From: Pseudoclavibacter sp. RFBB5
GTDB lineage: Bacteria; Actinomycetota; Actinomycetes; Actinomycetales; Microbacteriaceae
Length of the DNA stretch: 64,000 bases
Assembly: GCF_002931555.1 (NCBI RefSeq)
Contig: NZ_PSTZ01000006.1
Location: 186,001-250,000 of the forward strand
Reading direction: 5' to 3'
In this document: positions 42,096-50,946 of the stretch, piece by piece
Layout of the letters: every line of letters starts with the position of its first letter
How positions within the stretch are numbered: the stretch's first letter is position 1
Position numbers and translations under genes: made by a program
Notes under the pieces: model-generated
What the model was told of the DNA's origin: nothing
Databases searched by the model: none
The model's input: only the letters and a program-made list of their open reading frames with translations

Positions 42096-44864
42096 GTGTT
42101 CGACTGGCTGATAGCTATCCCCCCGCTGCTCGTTGTCCTCCTCGTGGCCGTCATCGTCACGCTCGAGAGTCTCGGCTTGCCCCTCCCCGGCGAGAGCGTG
42201 CTCATCGCCGCGGTGCTCATGAGCGTGGCAGGCACTGGGGTCGACCCGTGGCTGCTCGCCGCCGCGGCCGCCGTCGGCGCCATCGTGGGCGACTCGATCG
42301 GCTACTACATCGGCAAGCGCTGGGGCGCGCGACTGCTGCGCTACCTCTCGCAGCGGTTCCCGAAGCACTTCAGCGTCGCGCGCATCAACGCCGCCGTCGG
42401 GCTCATGCAGAAATGGGGCGCGTACGCCGTCTTCTTCGGTCGCTTCATCGCGCTGCTCCGCGTCTTCGCGGGACCCCTCGCGGGCGCCATGGCCATGCCG
42501 TACGGTCGCTTCTTCGTCGCGAACGCCCTCGGTGGCGTCGCCTGGGCGGCCGGTGTCACCGCCATCACGGTCGCCCTCGGGAAGAGCGCCCTCGCGCTCA
42601 TCCACGCGTTCGGCTGGGCCGCGCTCGCCGTCGCCGTCGTCCTGGTCATCGTCATCGTCGCGGTCGTCGTCTACCGAGCCCGCAACCGACCTGAGGGGGC
42701 GGATGCGAGCAGCGAGACCGAGCAGGAACTCGACCTGCTCATCCCTGCCGCCCAGGATGCGCAGGAGACCGCTCCGGGAGGGGCCGCGGGTCGCGACGCC
42801 ATCGGGGCGGCGGTCCGCCCACTCGTCACGTTCGCCCGTCGTGCTCCGTTCACGACCATCCTGGTCCTGGTCCTCATCGTCGGAGGCGTCGCCACCGGCG
42901 CGATGTGGCACCTGTCACGAGCGCAGCCCTGGTACGGAGACGTGGCCTTCGGCCTGCCGCCGCTCCAGGCCGGCATGTGGTGGACCCCCATCACGGGGTC
43001 GCTGCTCGGCAACGGCGCCTGGCACTACGCGCTCCTCATCGTGCAGCTGCTCATCGTGGGCGGTGTCTTCGAGTTCCGCTTCGGCTGGAAGCGAACCGCC
43101 CTGGTCTTCCTCGCCGGTCAGGCACTCGCCGTGCTCGGAACGCTCGCCATCGTCGCCGCGCTCGCCCCGACCGGGTGGGAGTGGGCGACCAGACTCGCGG
43201 GCAGCCTCGACGTGGGGGCATCCGGTGGCATCGCAGCGCTGACCGCCGCCCTCGTCTGGGTCCTCCGACCGCCATGGCGCCTGCGACTGGGTCTCGCGCT
43301 CGGGGCGCTCGTCTCCCTGCGCCTCCTCTATGTGGGCGACCTCGCGGACCTCGAGCACTTCCTGCCGGTCGCCGTCATCTTCACGATCTACGCCGTGCAA
43401 CGGCACCGCAAGACGGGCCTCGCCACGAGCACGCGCGAAGACCGCCTCATCGCCTTCACGGCGCTCATCGGCCTCGGTGCGGCGCAGGTCGTCGCTGCCC
43501 TCTTCACGCTCGACGGACCGCTCGGCAAGTCGACCGCCGAGACCGAGACCTGGGTCGGCGTCGCGATCGACGTCGTCGTGATCCTCCTCGTCGCGAACGG
43601 CATCAGGCGAGGACAGCGCTTCGCGTGGATCGTCGCCGTGGCCCTCGGCATCTTCAACCTGCTCGAGCTCGCGCTCATCGTCCTCGACGTCGCAACGTCC
43701 GGCAGCCTCGACGACGGCCTGACCATGAACTTCACGGGCTCGCTGCTCTGGGTGCTCGTCGTGCTCTTCCTCGTCGTTGCCCGCAGGTCCTTCGCCGTGC
43801 GCGTGCGCCCGTCGAAGAACTCGATCTCCGGGGACCGGCGAGGAACGGTCGAGGAAGCCCGCGAGATCCTCCCGAGAGTCGGGGGCAGCACGATCTCCTG
43901 GATGACGCTCTGGCCCCGGAACCACTACCTGATGAGCCCCGAGAAGGATGGCTACATCGCCTACCAGGAGTACTCGGGGGTCGCGCTCGCGCTCGGCGAC
44001 CCGGTTGCGCCCGCGACGGAGCTGAGCGACCTCATCCACGACTTCGCCTCCCGCGCCGAGCTCGCCGGGCACACGCCGGCGTTCTTCTCAGCGACGCAGG
44101 CGACCGTGGACGCCGCCCCATCCAGCTGGCAGCGAGTTCAGGTGGCGGAGGACACGATCATCGACCTCCCCGGTCTCGAGCTCAAGGGGAAGCCCTGGCA
44201 GCCCGTCCGCTCCGCCGTCAACCGGGCCGAACGCGAAGGCATCCGCTTCAAGATGACGACCCTCGCCGAGGAGCCGTGGGCTGTGCTCGCGCAGGTGCGC
44301 GCGATCTCCGAGGACTGGGTGGGTGACAAGGGGCTGCCCGAGATGGGCTTCACCCTCGGCGGCGTCGACGAGGCACTCGACCCGGCCGTGCGGCTCGGCA
44401 TCGCGATCGATGACGACGGCAGCGTGCACGGCGTCACCTCGTGGCTGCCCGTCTACGGCAGCGAGGGCGAGGTCCGCGGCTGGACGCTCGATCTCATGCG
44501 TCGACGCGACGGTGGCTTCAAGCCCGTCATGGAGTTCCTCATCATCTCGTCGGCGCTGGCCTTCCGGGATGAGGGTGCCGCCTTCGCCTCGCTGTCGGGG
44601 GCGCCACTGGCGGGGTCCGGCGAGGCCCAGGCCACGGCGCTCGACCAGGTGCTGAGCCAGGTCTCGGAGATCCTCGAGCCGCTCTACGGCTTCTCGTCCC
44701 TGCACAACTTCAAGACGAAGTTCAACCCGAGGTACGAGCCCATGTACCTGCTCTACCGGGACGAGGCCGACCTGCCGCGCATCGGCATCGGCCTGACGCG
44801 TGCGTACCTCCCGACCGCGACGACGGGTCAGCTCATCAGGGCGGGACTCGGCGCCGGCAAGTAG
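42096..44864 (+). CDS. DedA domain / rhomboid-like membrane region / DUF2156 (MprF-like) fusion
   Basis: A 922-residue membrane protein with three parts. Residues 1-205 are a DedA/SNARE-associated domain (ESLGLPLPGESVLIAAVLMS, FFGRFIALLRVFAGPLAGAM). Residues about 245-560 are a multi-span region, with GNGAWHYALLIVQLLIVGGV and VGASGGIAALTAAL (GxSG near 374) reminiscent of rhomboids, but no catalytic His was assured. Residues about 573-900 are a DUF2156 domain as in MprF/LysX: MSPEKDGYIAYQEYSGVALA, LGDPVAP, and WTLDLMRRRDGGFKPVMEFL, ending LHNFKTKFNPRYEP.YLLYR. DUF2156 enzymes transfer Lys or another amino acid from aminoacyl-tRNA to phosphatidylglycerol; DedA proteins move lipids across the membrane. 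Start GTG 42096. Its 3' end overlaps the convergent reductase gene by 37 bases. Confidence 0.85.
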   Translation: MFDWLIAIPPLLVVLLVAVIVTLESLGLPLPGESVLIAAVLMSVAGTGVDPWLLAAAAAVGAIVGDSIGYYIGKRWGARLLRYLSQRFPKHFSVARINAAVGLMQKWGAYAVFFGRFIALLRVFAGPLAGAMAMPYGRFFVANALGGVAWAAGVTAITVALGKSALALIHAFGWAALAVAVVLVIVIVAVVVYRARNRPEGADASSETEQELDLLIPAAQDAQETAPGGAAGRDAIGAAVRPLVTFARRAPFTTILVLVLIVGGVATGAMWHLSRAQPWYGDVAFGLPPLQAGMWWTPITGSLLGNGAWHYALLIVQLLIVGGVFEFRFGWKRTALVFLAGQALAVLGTLAIVAALAPTGWEWATRLAGSLDVGASGGIAALTAALVWVLRPPWRLRLGLALGALVSLRLLYVGDLADLEHFLPVAVIFTIYAVQRHRKTGLATSTREDRLIAFTALIGLGAAQVVAALFTLDGPLGKSTAETETWVGVAIDVVVILLVANGIRRGQRFAWIVAVALGIFNLLELALIVLDVATSGSLDDGLTMNFTGSLLWVLVVLFLVVARRSFAVRVRPSKNSISGDRRGTVEEAREILPRVGGSTISWMTLWPRNHYLMSPEKDGYIAYQEYSGVALALGDPVAPATELSDLIHDFASRAELAGHTPAFFSATQATVDAAPSSWQRVQVAEDTIIDLPGLELKGKPWQPVRSAVNRAEREGIRFKMTTLAEEPWAVLAQVRAISEDWVGDKGLPEMGFTLGGVDEALDPAVRLGIAIDDDGSVHGVTSWLPVYGSEGEVRGWTLDLMRRRDGGFKPVMEFLIISSALAFRDEGAAFASLSGAPLAGSGEAQATALDQVLSQVSEILEPLYGFSSLHNFKTKFNPRYEPMYLLYRDEADLPRIGIGLTRAYLPTATTGQLIRAGLGAGK

Positions 44865-45421
44865 CGCCTGGCGTCGTTCTCGCCGAGCGTGGACGCTTCG
44901 GCGAGCCACTGCTCGCGCTTCTCGGCCGTCGAGGTCTTGACGGGGGAGAAGCGCGTGACCGCGATGGGCGAGAGGCCGATGAAGCCGAGCACGTGCGTCT
45001 TGAGCTGCCGGACAGGTGTGTTCCCCGTGAGCCGCAGGTAGGTGCCGGGGCTGTCCGCAGTCATGATGATGCGCGCGCTGCGTCCCTTGAGGAGGCCCTT
45101 GGGGAACGTGCCCGAGGGGTCATAGGCCATGCGAGGGAGCAGGAGCCTGTCGAAGAAACCCTGGAGCAGTGACGGCACGGAGCCCCACCAGACCGGGGTG
45201 ACGAGCACGATCCTCGTCGCCTCCTGGATGGCGGTCCAGGCCTCCCGCAGGTCGGGCTCCAGCTCCTGCCGCTTGGTGTAGCCGAAGCGCAGGTTCTGGT
45301 CGAACGCGAGGTCTCGCACGGCGAGGATCCTGGCGTCGCCGTGCGCGTCGGCGTAGCGCGTCGCGAGCGCGGCGCAGAGGGAGTTCGGGTTGGGGTGGCC
45401 GTCGATGACGAGGGTGTGCAT
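44828..45421 (-). CDS. Flavodoxin-fold NAD(P)H oxidoreductase (KefF/quinone-reductase type)
   Basis: A 197-residue FMN- or FAD-dependent reductase. MHTLVIDGHPNPNSLCAALA is the flavin phosphate loop, VLVTPVWWGSVPSLLQGFFD the second flavin-binding segment (xxPxWW...P..LK.F.DR), and FPKGLLKGRSARIIMTADSP the third. Members reduce quinones or nitro compounds with two electrons. It is divergent from a TetR gene across 70 bases, which suggests substrate-inducible control. Its last 37 bases overlap the end of the DedA/DUF2156 gene on the other strand. Confidence 0.9.
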   Translation of the reverse strand: MHTLVIDGHPNPNSLCAALATRYADAHGDARILAVRDLAFDQNLRFGYTKRQELEPDLREAWTAIQEATRIVLVTPVWWGSVPSLLQGFFDRLLLPRMAYDPSGTFPKGLLKGRSARIIMTADSPGTYLRLTGNTPVRQLKTHVLGFIGLSPIAVTRFSPVKTSTAEKREQWLAEASTLGENDARRYLPAPSPALMS

Positions 45422-45444
45422 GGTGGCTCCTGAGCCTTGAAGTG

Positions 45445-45501
45445 GACAGTGTCAAGATGTGGCGAGAGTCAGCCTAGCTACAATGTTGCTCATGTCAAGA
45501 T
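45445..45501. promoter_or_regulatory. Divergent control region of the reductase and TetR genes
   Basis: GACAGTGTC (45445-45453) is a short palindrome, and TGTCAAGAT occurs twice as a direct repeat (45450-45458 and 45493-45501, the second across the TetR start). TACAAT (45479-45484) is a good -10 that would start the TetR mRNA at or next to its ATG. On the minus strand a perfect TTGACA box lies inside the palindrome. Operator function is inferred. Confidence 0.5.
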
Positions 45502-46064
45502 CGGATGCGCCCTATCACCACGGCAACCTCGGCCCCGTCCTCGAAGCAGCCGGCGTCGAACTGCTGGCGCAGAAGCCGCATTCATCGATCAGCCTGCGCG
45601 AGCTGGCGCGGGAGGCTGACGTCAGCCACAACGCGCCGTACCACCACTTCGGCGACAAGACCGGGCTCTTCAAGCGGCTCGGCGAAGTGAGCATGCAGCG
45701 GCTCGTCGACCAGTTCCTGGCCGCGGATGCGCCAGGCCTGGACGCGCAGGAGCGCGCGCTTGCGCTTGGCGCCGCCTACGTCGAGTTCGCCGTCGACAAC
45801 CCGCATGCGTTCACGCTGATCTACGACCCGGAGGTGTGTGTGCCAGGTTCCCCGAGCGAGACCATGGCCCCGCTCATCCGTCAGCTCGAGGACACACTCG
45901 GCGACGCGGCGGCGGGACTTGACCCCGAGGGTGGCGCTGGGCGAATCGAGGCGCGCGCGACGGCCCTCTGGGCGACCATGCAGGGACTCGCATGTCTGGT
46001 GATCGCGGGGCATCTCACCCGTGCTGAGATCAGGCCCGCGATCGCCGAGTCGCTTCGGCGCTGA
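45492..46064 (+). CDS. TetR-family regulator
   Basis: A 190-residue regulator from ATG 45492. The helix-turn-helix reads APYHHGNLGPVLEAAGVELL, then SLRELAREADVSHNAPYHHF and GDKTGLFKRLGE. The YHHGNL start and the C-terminal WHG-like region (LGAAYVEFAVDNPHAFTLIY, ATMQGLACLVIAGHLT) fit the TetR_C_33/WHG group. An in-frame ATG 33 bases upstream (45459) would precede the -10 box, so the shorter form is preferred. It is divergent from the flavodoxin-fold reductase gene, its probable target. Confidence 0.88.
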   Translation: MSRSDAPYHHGNLGPVLEAAGVELLAQKPHSSISLRELAREADVSHNAPYHHFGDKTGLFKRLGEVSMQRLVDQFLAADAPGLDAQERALALGAAYVEFAVDNPHAFTLIYDPEVCVPGSPSETMAPLIRQLEDTLGDAAAGLDPEGGAGRIEARATALWATMQGLACLVIAGHLTRAEIRPAIAESLRR

Positions 46065-46289
46065 AGCGCCTCAGCCACGGTCTCGATGTGAGGCTCGAGT
46101 CAGGCGAGCGACTCGACGACGGCGACGACGCGTCGTTCGCGCACCGCGGGGTGCTGGTCGGCGCGGTGACGGTCGTGAGGCAGGAGTTCAGCGAGATTCG
46201 CTGCTCGGATGCGTCGGATTGTCGGCGGCTTGTGCCACGATCAGATCCAGCGACGATGACCGTCGTCGCGACCTATGAGAGGCCCGACC

Positions 46290-46700
46290 ATGGCAGTCAT
46301 CCTGAACCCCTACATCCACCTCATCGACAACGCGCGCGAGGCGCTCGAGTACTACAGGTTGGTCTTCGGCGGAGAGCTCGTCCTGAGCACCTTCGGTGGC
46401 TCTGGCATGCCCATGGACCCTTCCGAATCAGAGAAGATCATGCACGGCCAGCTCACGACCACGAGCGGTTTCACGATCATGGCCTCGGACACCCCCTCCT
46501 TCATCGAGCCCAACCCGGGACGAACGGTCGAGATCTCCATCAGTGGCGATGCAGCGGACGAGCTGCGCGGCTACTGGGACAAGCTCGCCGATGGCGGCGA
46601 GATCGAGCAGCCCCTCGTGCAGGCGCCGTGGGGTGACACGTTCGGAATGCTCGTCGACCGCTTCGGGATCGCGTGGATGATCAACATCCTGGGAAGCTGA
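46290..46700 (+). CDS. VOC-superfamily protein (PhnB/3-demethylubiquinone-methyltransferase-like)
   Basis: A 136-residue single-domain protein of the glyoxalase/bleomycin-resistance fold. NPYIHLIDNAREALEYYRLV followed by FGGELVLSTF is the PhnB-like N-terminal repeat, and KIMHGQLTTTSGFTIMASD and DKLADGGEIEQPLVQAPWGD with FGMLVDRFGIAWMIN form the second repeat. The function of this subgroup is usually unknown. ATG 46290 gives the conserved start. The 225-base gap before it (46065-46289) shows no recognisable gene or structure. Confidence 0.88.
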   Translation: MAVILNPYIHLIDNAREALEYYRLVFGGELVLSTFGGSGMPMDPSESEKIMHGQLTTTSGFTIMASDTPSFIEPNPGRTVEISISGDAADELRGYWDKLADGGEIEQPLVQAPWGDTFGMLVDRFGIAWMINILGS

Positions 46701-46774
46701 CGAGTGCGCTGCATGCGATCAGCCTGACTGCGCCGTACACTTGACGCCGACCTACTGCGAGGTGAGTGACCCTG

Positions 46775-47773
46775 GTGCCATCGAGTTTCGACGTGACGTC
46801 GCTTGCTTCTCTCGACACTTCTGCGTTGCCGCGAGTCGGACGAGCCGTCGGGCGCGGGAGCGCCCACGCCAAGCTCATCCTGTTCGGTGAGCACGTCGTC
46901 GTCTACGGAAAGCCCGCCGTCGCGCTTCCGCTTCGAGCCATGCGCATGCGGGCGACCGCATGGCGTGAGGGCACAGAGCCCCGCTTCGAGTCGGACCACT
47001 ACACGGGCCCGCTCGCTGCCGCCCCCGAGATCGTCGAGGCGCCACGCACGGCGATCGAGGAGACCCTCAGGGCCATCGGGGGCGACCTCGAGGGTCTGAC
47101 AGTGGCCGTTCGCGGCAACATCCCGCTCGGGCGCGGCCTCGGGTCGAGCGCCGCAGCGGCCGGAGCCATCGTCGACGCGGTCTCGCGGCTCCACAACGTC
47201 ACGCTCTCCGGCGGCGAGCACTTCGCGCTCGTCCAGCTGGCGGAGCAGGTGGCGCACGGCAAGCCGAGTGGACTCGATGCGCTGGCGACGACCATCCCGT
47301 CGCCCATCCGATTCCAGAACGCCAGCGCCGTGCCGGTGCCTGTCGCCCTCGACGCGTGCTTCGTGATCGCAGACACGGGCGTGCACGGTTCGACGCGCCA
47401 GGCCGTCGATGACGTGCGCACCTCGCTCGAACGCGACCACGACGCGACGATGACCATCATCGACACCCTCGGTGACCTCTCGGACCTGGCTATCACCGAC
47501 CTTGAGACCAACGAGGCACGCTCGCTCGGCGCCCGCATGACGCAGGCGCACGAGCTCCTGTCAGCGCTCGGCGTGAGCCACCCAGCACTCGACGAGCTCG
47601 TGGCCGCGGCGACGGGTGCAGGGGCGCTCGGGGCCAAGCTCACGGGCGGAGGCCTCGGTGGATGCATCGTCGCCGTCGTCGAGCGCGGCAACGCGTCGGC
47701 GGTCGCCGCAGCGTTGCAGGGCGCGGGGGCCATCCAGACCTGGAGCATCACCAGCACGGGCACCCCGCTGTGA
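46775..47773 (+). CDS. Mevalonate kinase
   Basis: A 332-residue GHMP kinase that phosphorylates mevalonate, first of the three ATP-dependent steps to isopentenyl diphosphate. Motifs: KLILFGEHVVVYGKPAVALP (motif 1), IPLGRGLGSSAAAAGAIVDA (ATP-binding P-loop) and KLTGGGLGGCIVAVV (motif 3). KPSGLDALATT holds the catalytic Asp. The start is placed at GTG 46775, 8 bases after GAGGTGAG; a GTG at 46766 lies too close to that RBS. TACACT (46736-46741) is a likely -10. It is the first gene of a six-gene mevalonate operon; the stop overlaps the next GTG. Confidence 0.95.
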   Translation: MPSSFDVTSLASLDTSALPRVGRAVGRGSAHAKLILFGEHVVVYGKPAVALPLRAMRMRATAWREGTEPRFESDHYTGPLAAAPEIVEAPRTAIEETLRAIGGDLEGLTVAVRGNIPLGRGLGSSAAAAGAIVDAVSRLHNVTLSGGEHFALVQLAEQVAHGKPSGLDALATTIPSPIRFQNASAVPVPVALDACFVIADTGVHGSTRQAVDDVRTSLERDHDATMTIIDTLGDLSDLAITDLETNEARSLGARMTQAHELLSALGVSHPALDELVAAATGAGALGAKLTGGGLGGCIVAVVERGNASAVAAALQGAGAIQTWSITSTGTPL

Positions 47774-48783
47774 GGTCGACTGCCGTCGCCTTCCCGAACA
47801 TCGCGCTCATCAAGTACTGGGGGAAGCGCGACGAAGCGCTGATCATCCCGCAGACCTCGAGCCTCTCGCTGACGCTCGCCGTCTACCCGACCACGACGAC
47901 CGTCACGCTCGCGGCGGAAGCCGAGCAGCACCAGGTCCTGCAAGACGGCGCCCCCATGCCGCAGGCGGCGTCCGTCAAGGTGGCCCGCTTCCTCGACCAC
48001 ATCGGTCAGCTGGCCGGCAGCGCGAGAGCCGCGCGCGTCGAGACGAGCAACGCGGGACCGACCGGAGCAGGCCTTGCGTCGTCCGCCTCCGGTTTCGCTG
48101 CCCTCGCTGCCGCGGCTGCTGCGGCGTACGGGCTCGACCTCTCTGCACGCGACCTCTCGCGACTCGCCAGGCGTGGCTCCGGCTCCGCCTCGCGCTCGAT
48201 CTTCGGCGGCTTCGCCGTCTGGAACGCCGGCACCGACGACCTCAGCTCCTACGCGGAGCCCGTGAACGACGCGCACGTCGACGCGGCCATGGTGCTCGGC
48301 ATCGTCAACGCCGGGGAGAAGCCGATCTCGAGCCGCGACGCCATGCGCCGAACCGTCGAGACCTCGCCGTACAACGCGCCGTGGGTCGAGACGAACCCGA
48401 CCGAGCTCGCGCTCATGCGCGACGCGCTACGTCGAGGCGACTTCACCGAGGTCGGTGAGATCACCGAGCGCAACGCGCTCCGCATGCACGCCGCGATGCT
48501 CGGCGCCGTGCCTCCCGTCCGATACCTCACCGCGGGCAGCATGGCCCTCATCGACGCCGTGGCGGACCTCCGCCGCGGCGGCCTCGAGGCGTACGCCACC
48601 ATGGACGCCGGGCCGAACGTCAAGACGCTGTGCCGCTCCGCTGATGCCCCCGCGGTCCGAGCAGCGCTCGCAGCCGCAGCTCCCGGCACCGAGTTCGTGA
48701 TCGCCGAGTCAGGTCCGGGCGTGGCCGTCTCCGGTCCGGACGACCGGGCCGCGGTCCCAGGCATCCCCGGAGCAACGCGGTGA
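47770..48783 (+). CDS. mvaD: Diphosphomevalonate decarboxylase
   Basis: A 337-residue GHMP-fold enzyme that converts mevalonate 5-diphosphate and ATP to isopentenyl diphosphate, CO2, ADP and phosphate. The N-terminus AVAFPNIALIKYWGKRDEAL is diagnostic (NIALIKYWGK). TSNAGPTGAGLASSASGFAA is the P-loop, RRGSGSASRSIFGGFAVWNA a further signature, and MDAGPNVKTLC lies at the substrate site. GTG start within the mevalonate kinase stop. The end overlaps the phosphomevalonate kinase gene by 4 bases. Confidence 0.97.
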   Translation: MRSTAVAFPNIALIKYWGKRDEALIIPQTSSLSLTLAVYPTTTTVTLAAEAEQHQVLQDGAPMPQAASVKVARFLDHIGQLAGSARAARVETSNAGPTGAGLASSASGFAALAAAAAAAYGLDLSARDLSRLARRGSGSASRSIFGGFAVWNAGTDDLSSYAEPVNDAHVDAAMVLGIVNAGEKPISSRDAMRRTVETSPYNAPWVETNPTELALMRDALRRGDFTEVGEITERNALRMHAAMLGAVPPVRYLTAGSMALIDAVADLRRGGLEAYATMDAGPNVKTLCRSADAPAVRAALAAAAPGTEFVIAESGPGVAVSGPDDRAAVPGIPGATR

Positions 48784-49868
48784 TCGTCGCCGAAGCCCCG
48801 GGCAAGCTCTTCGTCACCGGTGAGTACGCGGTTGTCGAACCAGGCAGGCACGCCGTGATCGTGGGGGTCTCCAGGCTCATCCGTGCCCGCCTGCACGCCG
48901 CCGCGAACGACGCGGTCAGCTCGGTCCGGTCGCTGCACTTCGGCTCGCAGCCCGTCCCGGTTGCCATCGATGGCGACTCGGTCTTGATCGACGCAGCCGG
49001 TGGCGAGCTCGTGCAGGAGTGCATCCGCGTCGTCCACGACCTGGCACGTGAGCGGGGGATCGAGACCTCGCCGTTCGCGCTCGAGATCGAGAGCGAGCTC
49101 GACGACGAGCACGGTCGCAAGTTCGGACTCGGATCGAGCGGTGCCGTCGCTGTCGTCACCGTGCGCGCCGTCGCCGAGCACCTCGGTCTCGGCCTCGACG
49201 ACGACGCGGTCTTCCGCCTCGCGAGCCTCGCGACCATCGAGCTGCGGCCGGCCGCCTCGTGCGCTGACATCGCGACGAGCACGCTCGGGGGATGGGTGCA
49301 CTACGCCTCGCCCGACCGGCTCGCTGTTCGCGAGCTGCGTCGTGCGAGCGGGGTCGAGGCGAGTCTGAGCGAGGCCTGGCCAGGGCTTGTGCTCGAGTCG
49401 CTGCCAGATCCGAGTTCCATGGTGCTGCACGTGGGATGGACCTCAGCGCCAGCCTCGACGGCCGAGCTCGTCGGTACACTCCACGCGGGGGACTGGCGCT
49501 CGAGCGCCGGATACGCGGCCTTCCTCGGGGAGAGCGACAGGATCACGGCGGCTCTCGTCGCGGCGGTCCGAGCCGACAGCGTCGAGCACGCCCTCCTGGC
49601 CATCCGCGACGCGGCCGACAACCTCGAGGCGCTGGACGAGCTGAGCAGCATCGGCATCCGCACCCCCGCGCTGCTGGATCTCATCGCCGCGGCACGCGGC
49701 GTCGGGATACCGGCGAAGACCTCGGGGGCAGGTGGCGGCGACTGCGGAATCGCGCTGGCGCCGGCCCGCAACGAGGCACTCGATGCCGCGTGGCGCGCCG
49801 CCGGCATCGAGGTCCTGGACCTGCACGTCATACCGCACCGTCGAGTTGGAGTTCGCGAACATGGGTAA
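48780..49868 (+). CDS. Phosphomevalonate kinase
   Basis: A 362-residue GHMP kinase that converts mevalonate 5-phosphate to the 5-diphosphate. The N-terminus IVAEAPGKLFVTGEYAVVEP is typical, the P-loop is GRKFGLGSSGAVAVVTVRAV, and the C-terminal motif is PAKTSGAGGGDCGIALA. It is of the ERG8/Streptomyces type, not the unrelated animal type. GTG start; the 3' end overlaps the IPP isomerase start by 8 bases. Confidence 0.94.
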   Translation: MIVAEAPGKLFVTGEYAVVEPGRHAVIVGVSRLIRARLHAAANDAVSSVRSLHFGSQPVPVAIDGDSVLIDAAGGELVQECIRVVHDLARERGIETSPFALEIESELDDEHGRKFGLGSSGAVAVVTVRAVAEHLGLGLDDDAVFRLASLATIELRPAASCADIATSTLGGWVHYASPDRLAVRELRRASGVEASLSEAWPGLVLESLPDPSSMVLHVGWTSAPASTAELVGTLHAGDWRSSAGYAAFLGESDRITAALVAAVRADSVEHALLAIRDAADNLEALDELSSIGIRTPALLDLIAAARGVGIPAKTSGAGGGDCGIALAPARNEALDAAWRAAGIEVLDLHVIPHRRVGVREHG

Positions 49869-50946
49869 CCGCAAGGACGAGCACGTCGACCTGGCCCTCG
49901 AGCAGCGGGCAGGCATCACTCGCAACGACTTCGACGACGTGCGCTTCGTCCACCACGCCCTCGGCGGGATCGACCGCGGGTCCGTCTCGACGGCCGTCGA
50001 GGTCGCCGGTGCCAGCTGGCCTGTGCCGTTCTACCTCAACGGCATGACGGGCGGCAGCGACCGCACCGGCGCCATCAACCGCGACCTCGCGGTGGCGGCT
50101 CGCGAGACCGGCATCGCCATGGCCGCCGGCTCGCTCTCCGCCTATCTCAAGGATGCCGCCACGGCTCCCAGCTTCCGCGTCATCCGCGATGAGAACCCGC
50201 ACGGGTTCGTCATGGCCAACGTCAACGCCACCGTCAGCCCGGATGACGCGCGGCGGGCCGTCGACCTGCTCGAGGCGAATGCGCTGCAGATCCACATCAA
50301 CTCGGTGCAGGAGACCGTGATGCCGGAGGGCGACCGGGACTTCGCTGCGTGGCCGGGGGCCATCGAGGCCATCGTGCAGCGAGTCGGCGTTCCGGTCATC
50401 GTCAAGGAAGTCGGATTCGGGCTCAGCTCGAAGACGCTCGCACGCCTCGCCGAGCTCGGAGTGTCATACGCGGACGTCAGCGGCCGGGGTGGCACGGACT
50501 TCGCCAGGATCGAGAACTCCAGACGGCGCCTGGGCGACTACGCCTCGCTGGTCGGCTGGGGACAGTCGACCCCTGAGGCGCTCATCGAGGCGGACGCCAG
50601 TACCTCGCCCACGCCCGTCCTGCTCGCCTCGGGAGGCGTGCGAACGCCACTCGACGTCTTGAGGGCGCTTGCCCTCGGCGCGCGCGCCGTCGGCGTATCC
50701 GGCCACTTCCTCGAGGTGCTCGTCGAGGACGGCCTGGAGGCGCTCGTCGAGCACATCCGCTCCTGGCAGGATCACCTCGCTGCGCTGCAGACCATGCTCG
50801 GCGCTCCCACTCCTGCGGCTCTGGGCCAGCAGGAGCTCATCCTCCACGGCGCGCTCCTCGAGTTCTGCGCCTCCCGCGGCATCGACCCGGCCGTCGTCTC
50901 GCGAGCCCGCGGGCGCGGCACCCTCCCATCGAAAGGACAGCGATGA
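49861..50946 (+). CDS. fni: Type 2 isopentenyl-diphosphate delta-isomerase (FMN-dependent)
   Basis: A 361-residue TIM-barrel flavoenzyme that interconverts isopentenyl and dimethylallyl diphosphate; it needs FMN and reduced nicotinamide nucleotide. Marks: NRKDEHVDLALEQ (start), FYLNGMTGGSDRTGAINRDL (FMN loop), ALQIHINSVQETVMPEGDRD with the catalytic Gln, VIVKEVGFGLSSKTLARLAE, and VSGRGGTDFARIENSR. ATG 49861 is embedded in the end of the phosphomevalonate kinase gene. It is a different protein from the zinc-dependent type 1 isomerase. Confidence 0.97.
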   Translation: MGNRKDEHVDLALEQRAGITRNDFDDVRFVHHALGGIDRGSVSTAVEVAGASWPVPFYLNGMTGGSDRTGAINRDLAVAARETGIAMAAGSLSAYLKDAATAPSFRVIRDENPHGFVMANVNATVSPDDARRAVDLLEANALQIHINSVQETVMPEGDRDFAAWPGAIEAIVQRVGVPVIVKEVGFGLSSKTLARLAELGVSYADVSGRGGTDFARIENSRRRLGDYASLVGWGQSTPEALIEADASTSPTPVLLASGGVRTPLDVLRALALGARAVGVSGHFLEVLVEDGLEALVEHIRSWQDHLAALQTMLGAPTPAALGQQELILHGALLEFCASRGIDPAVVSRARGRGTLPSKGQR

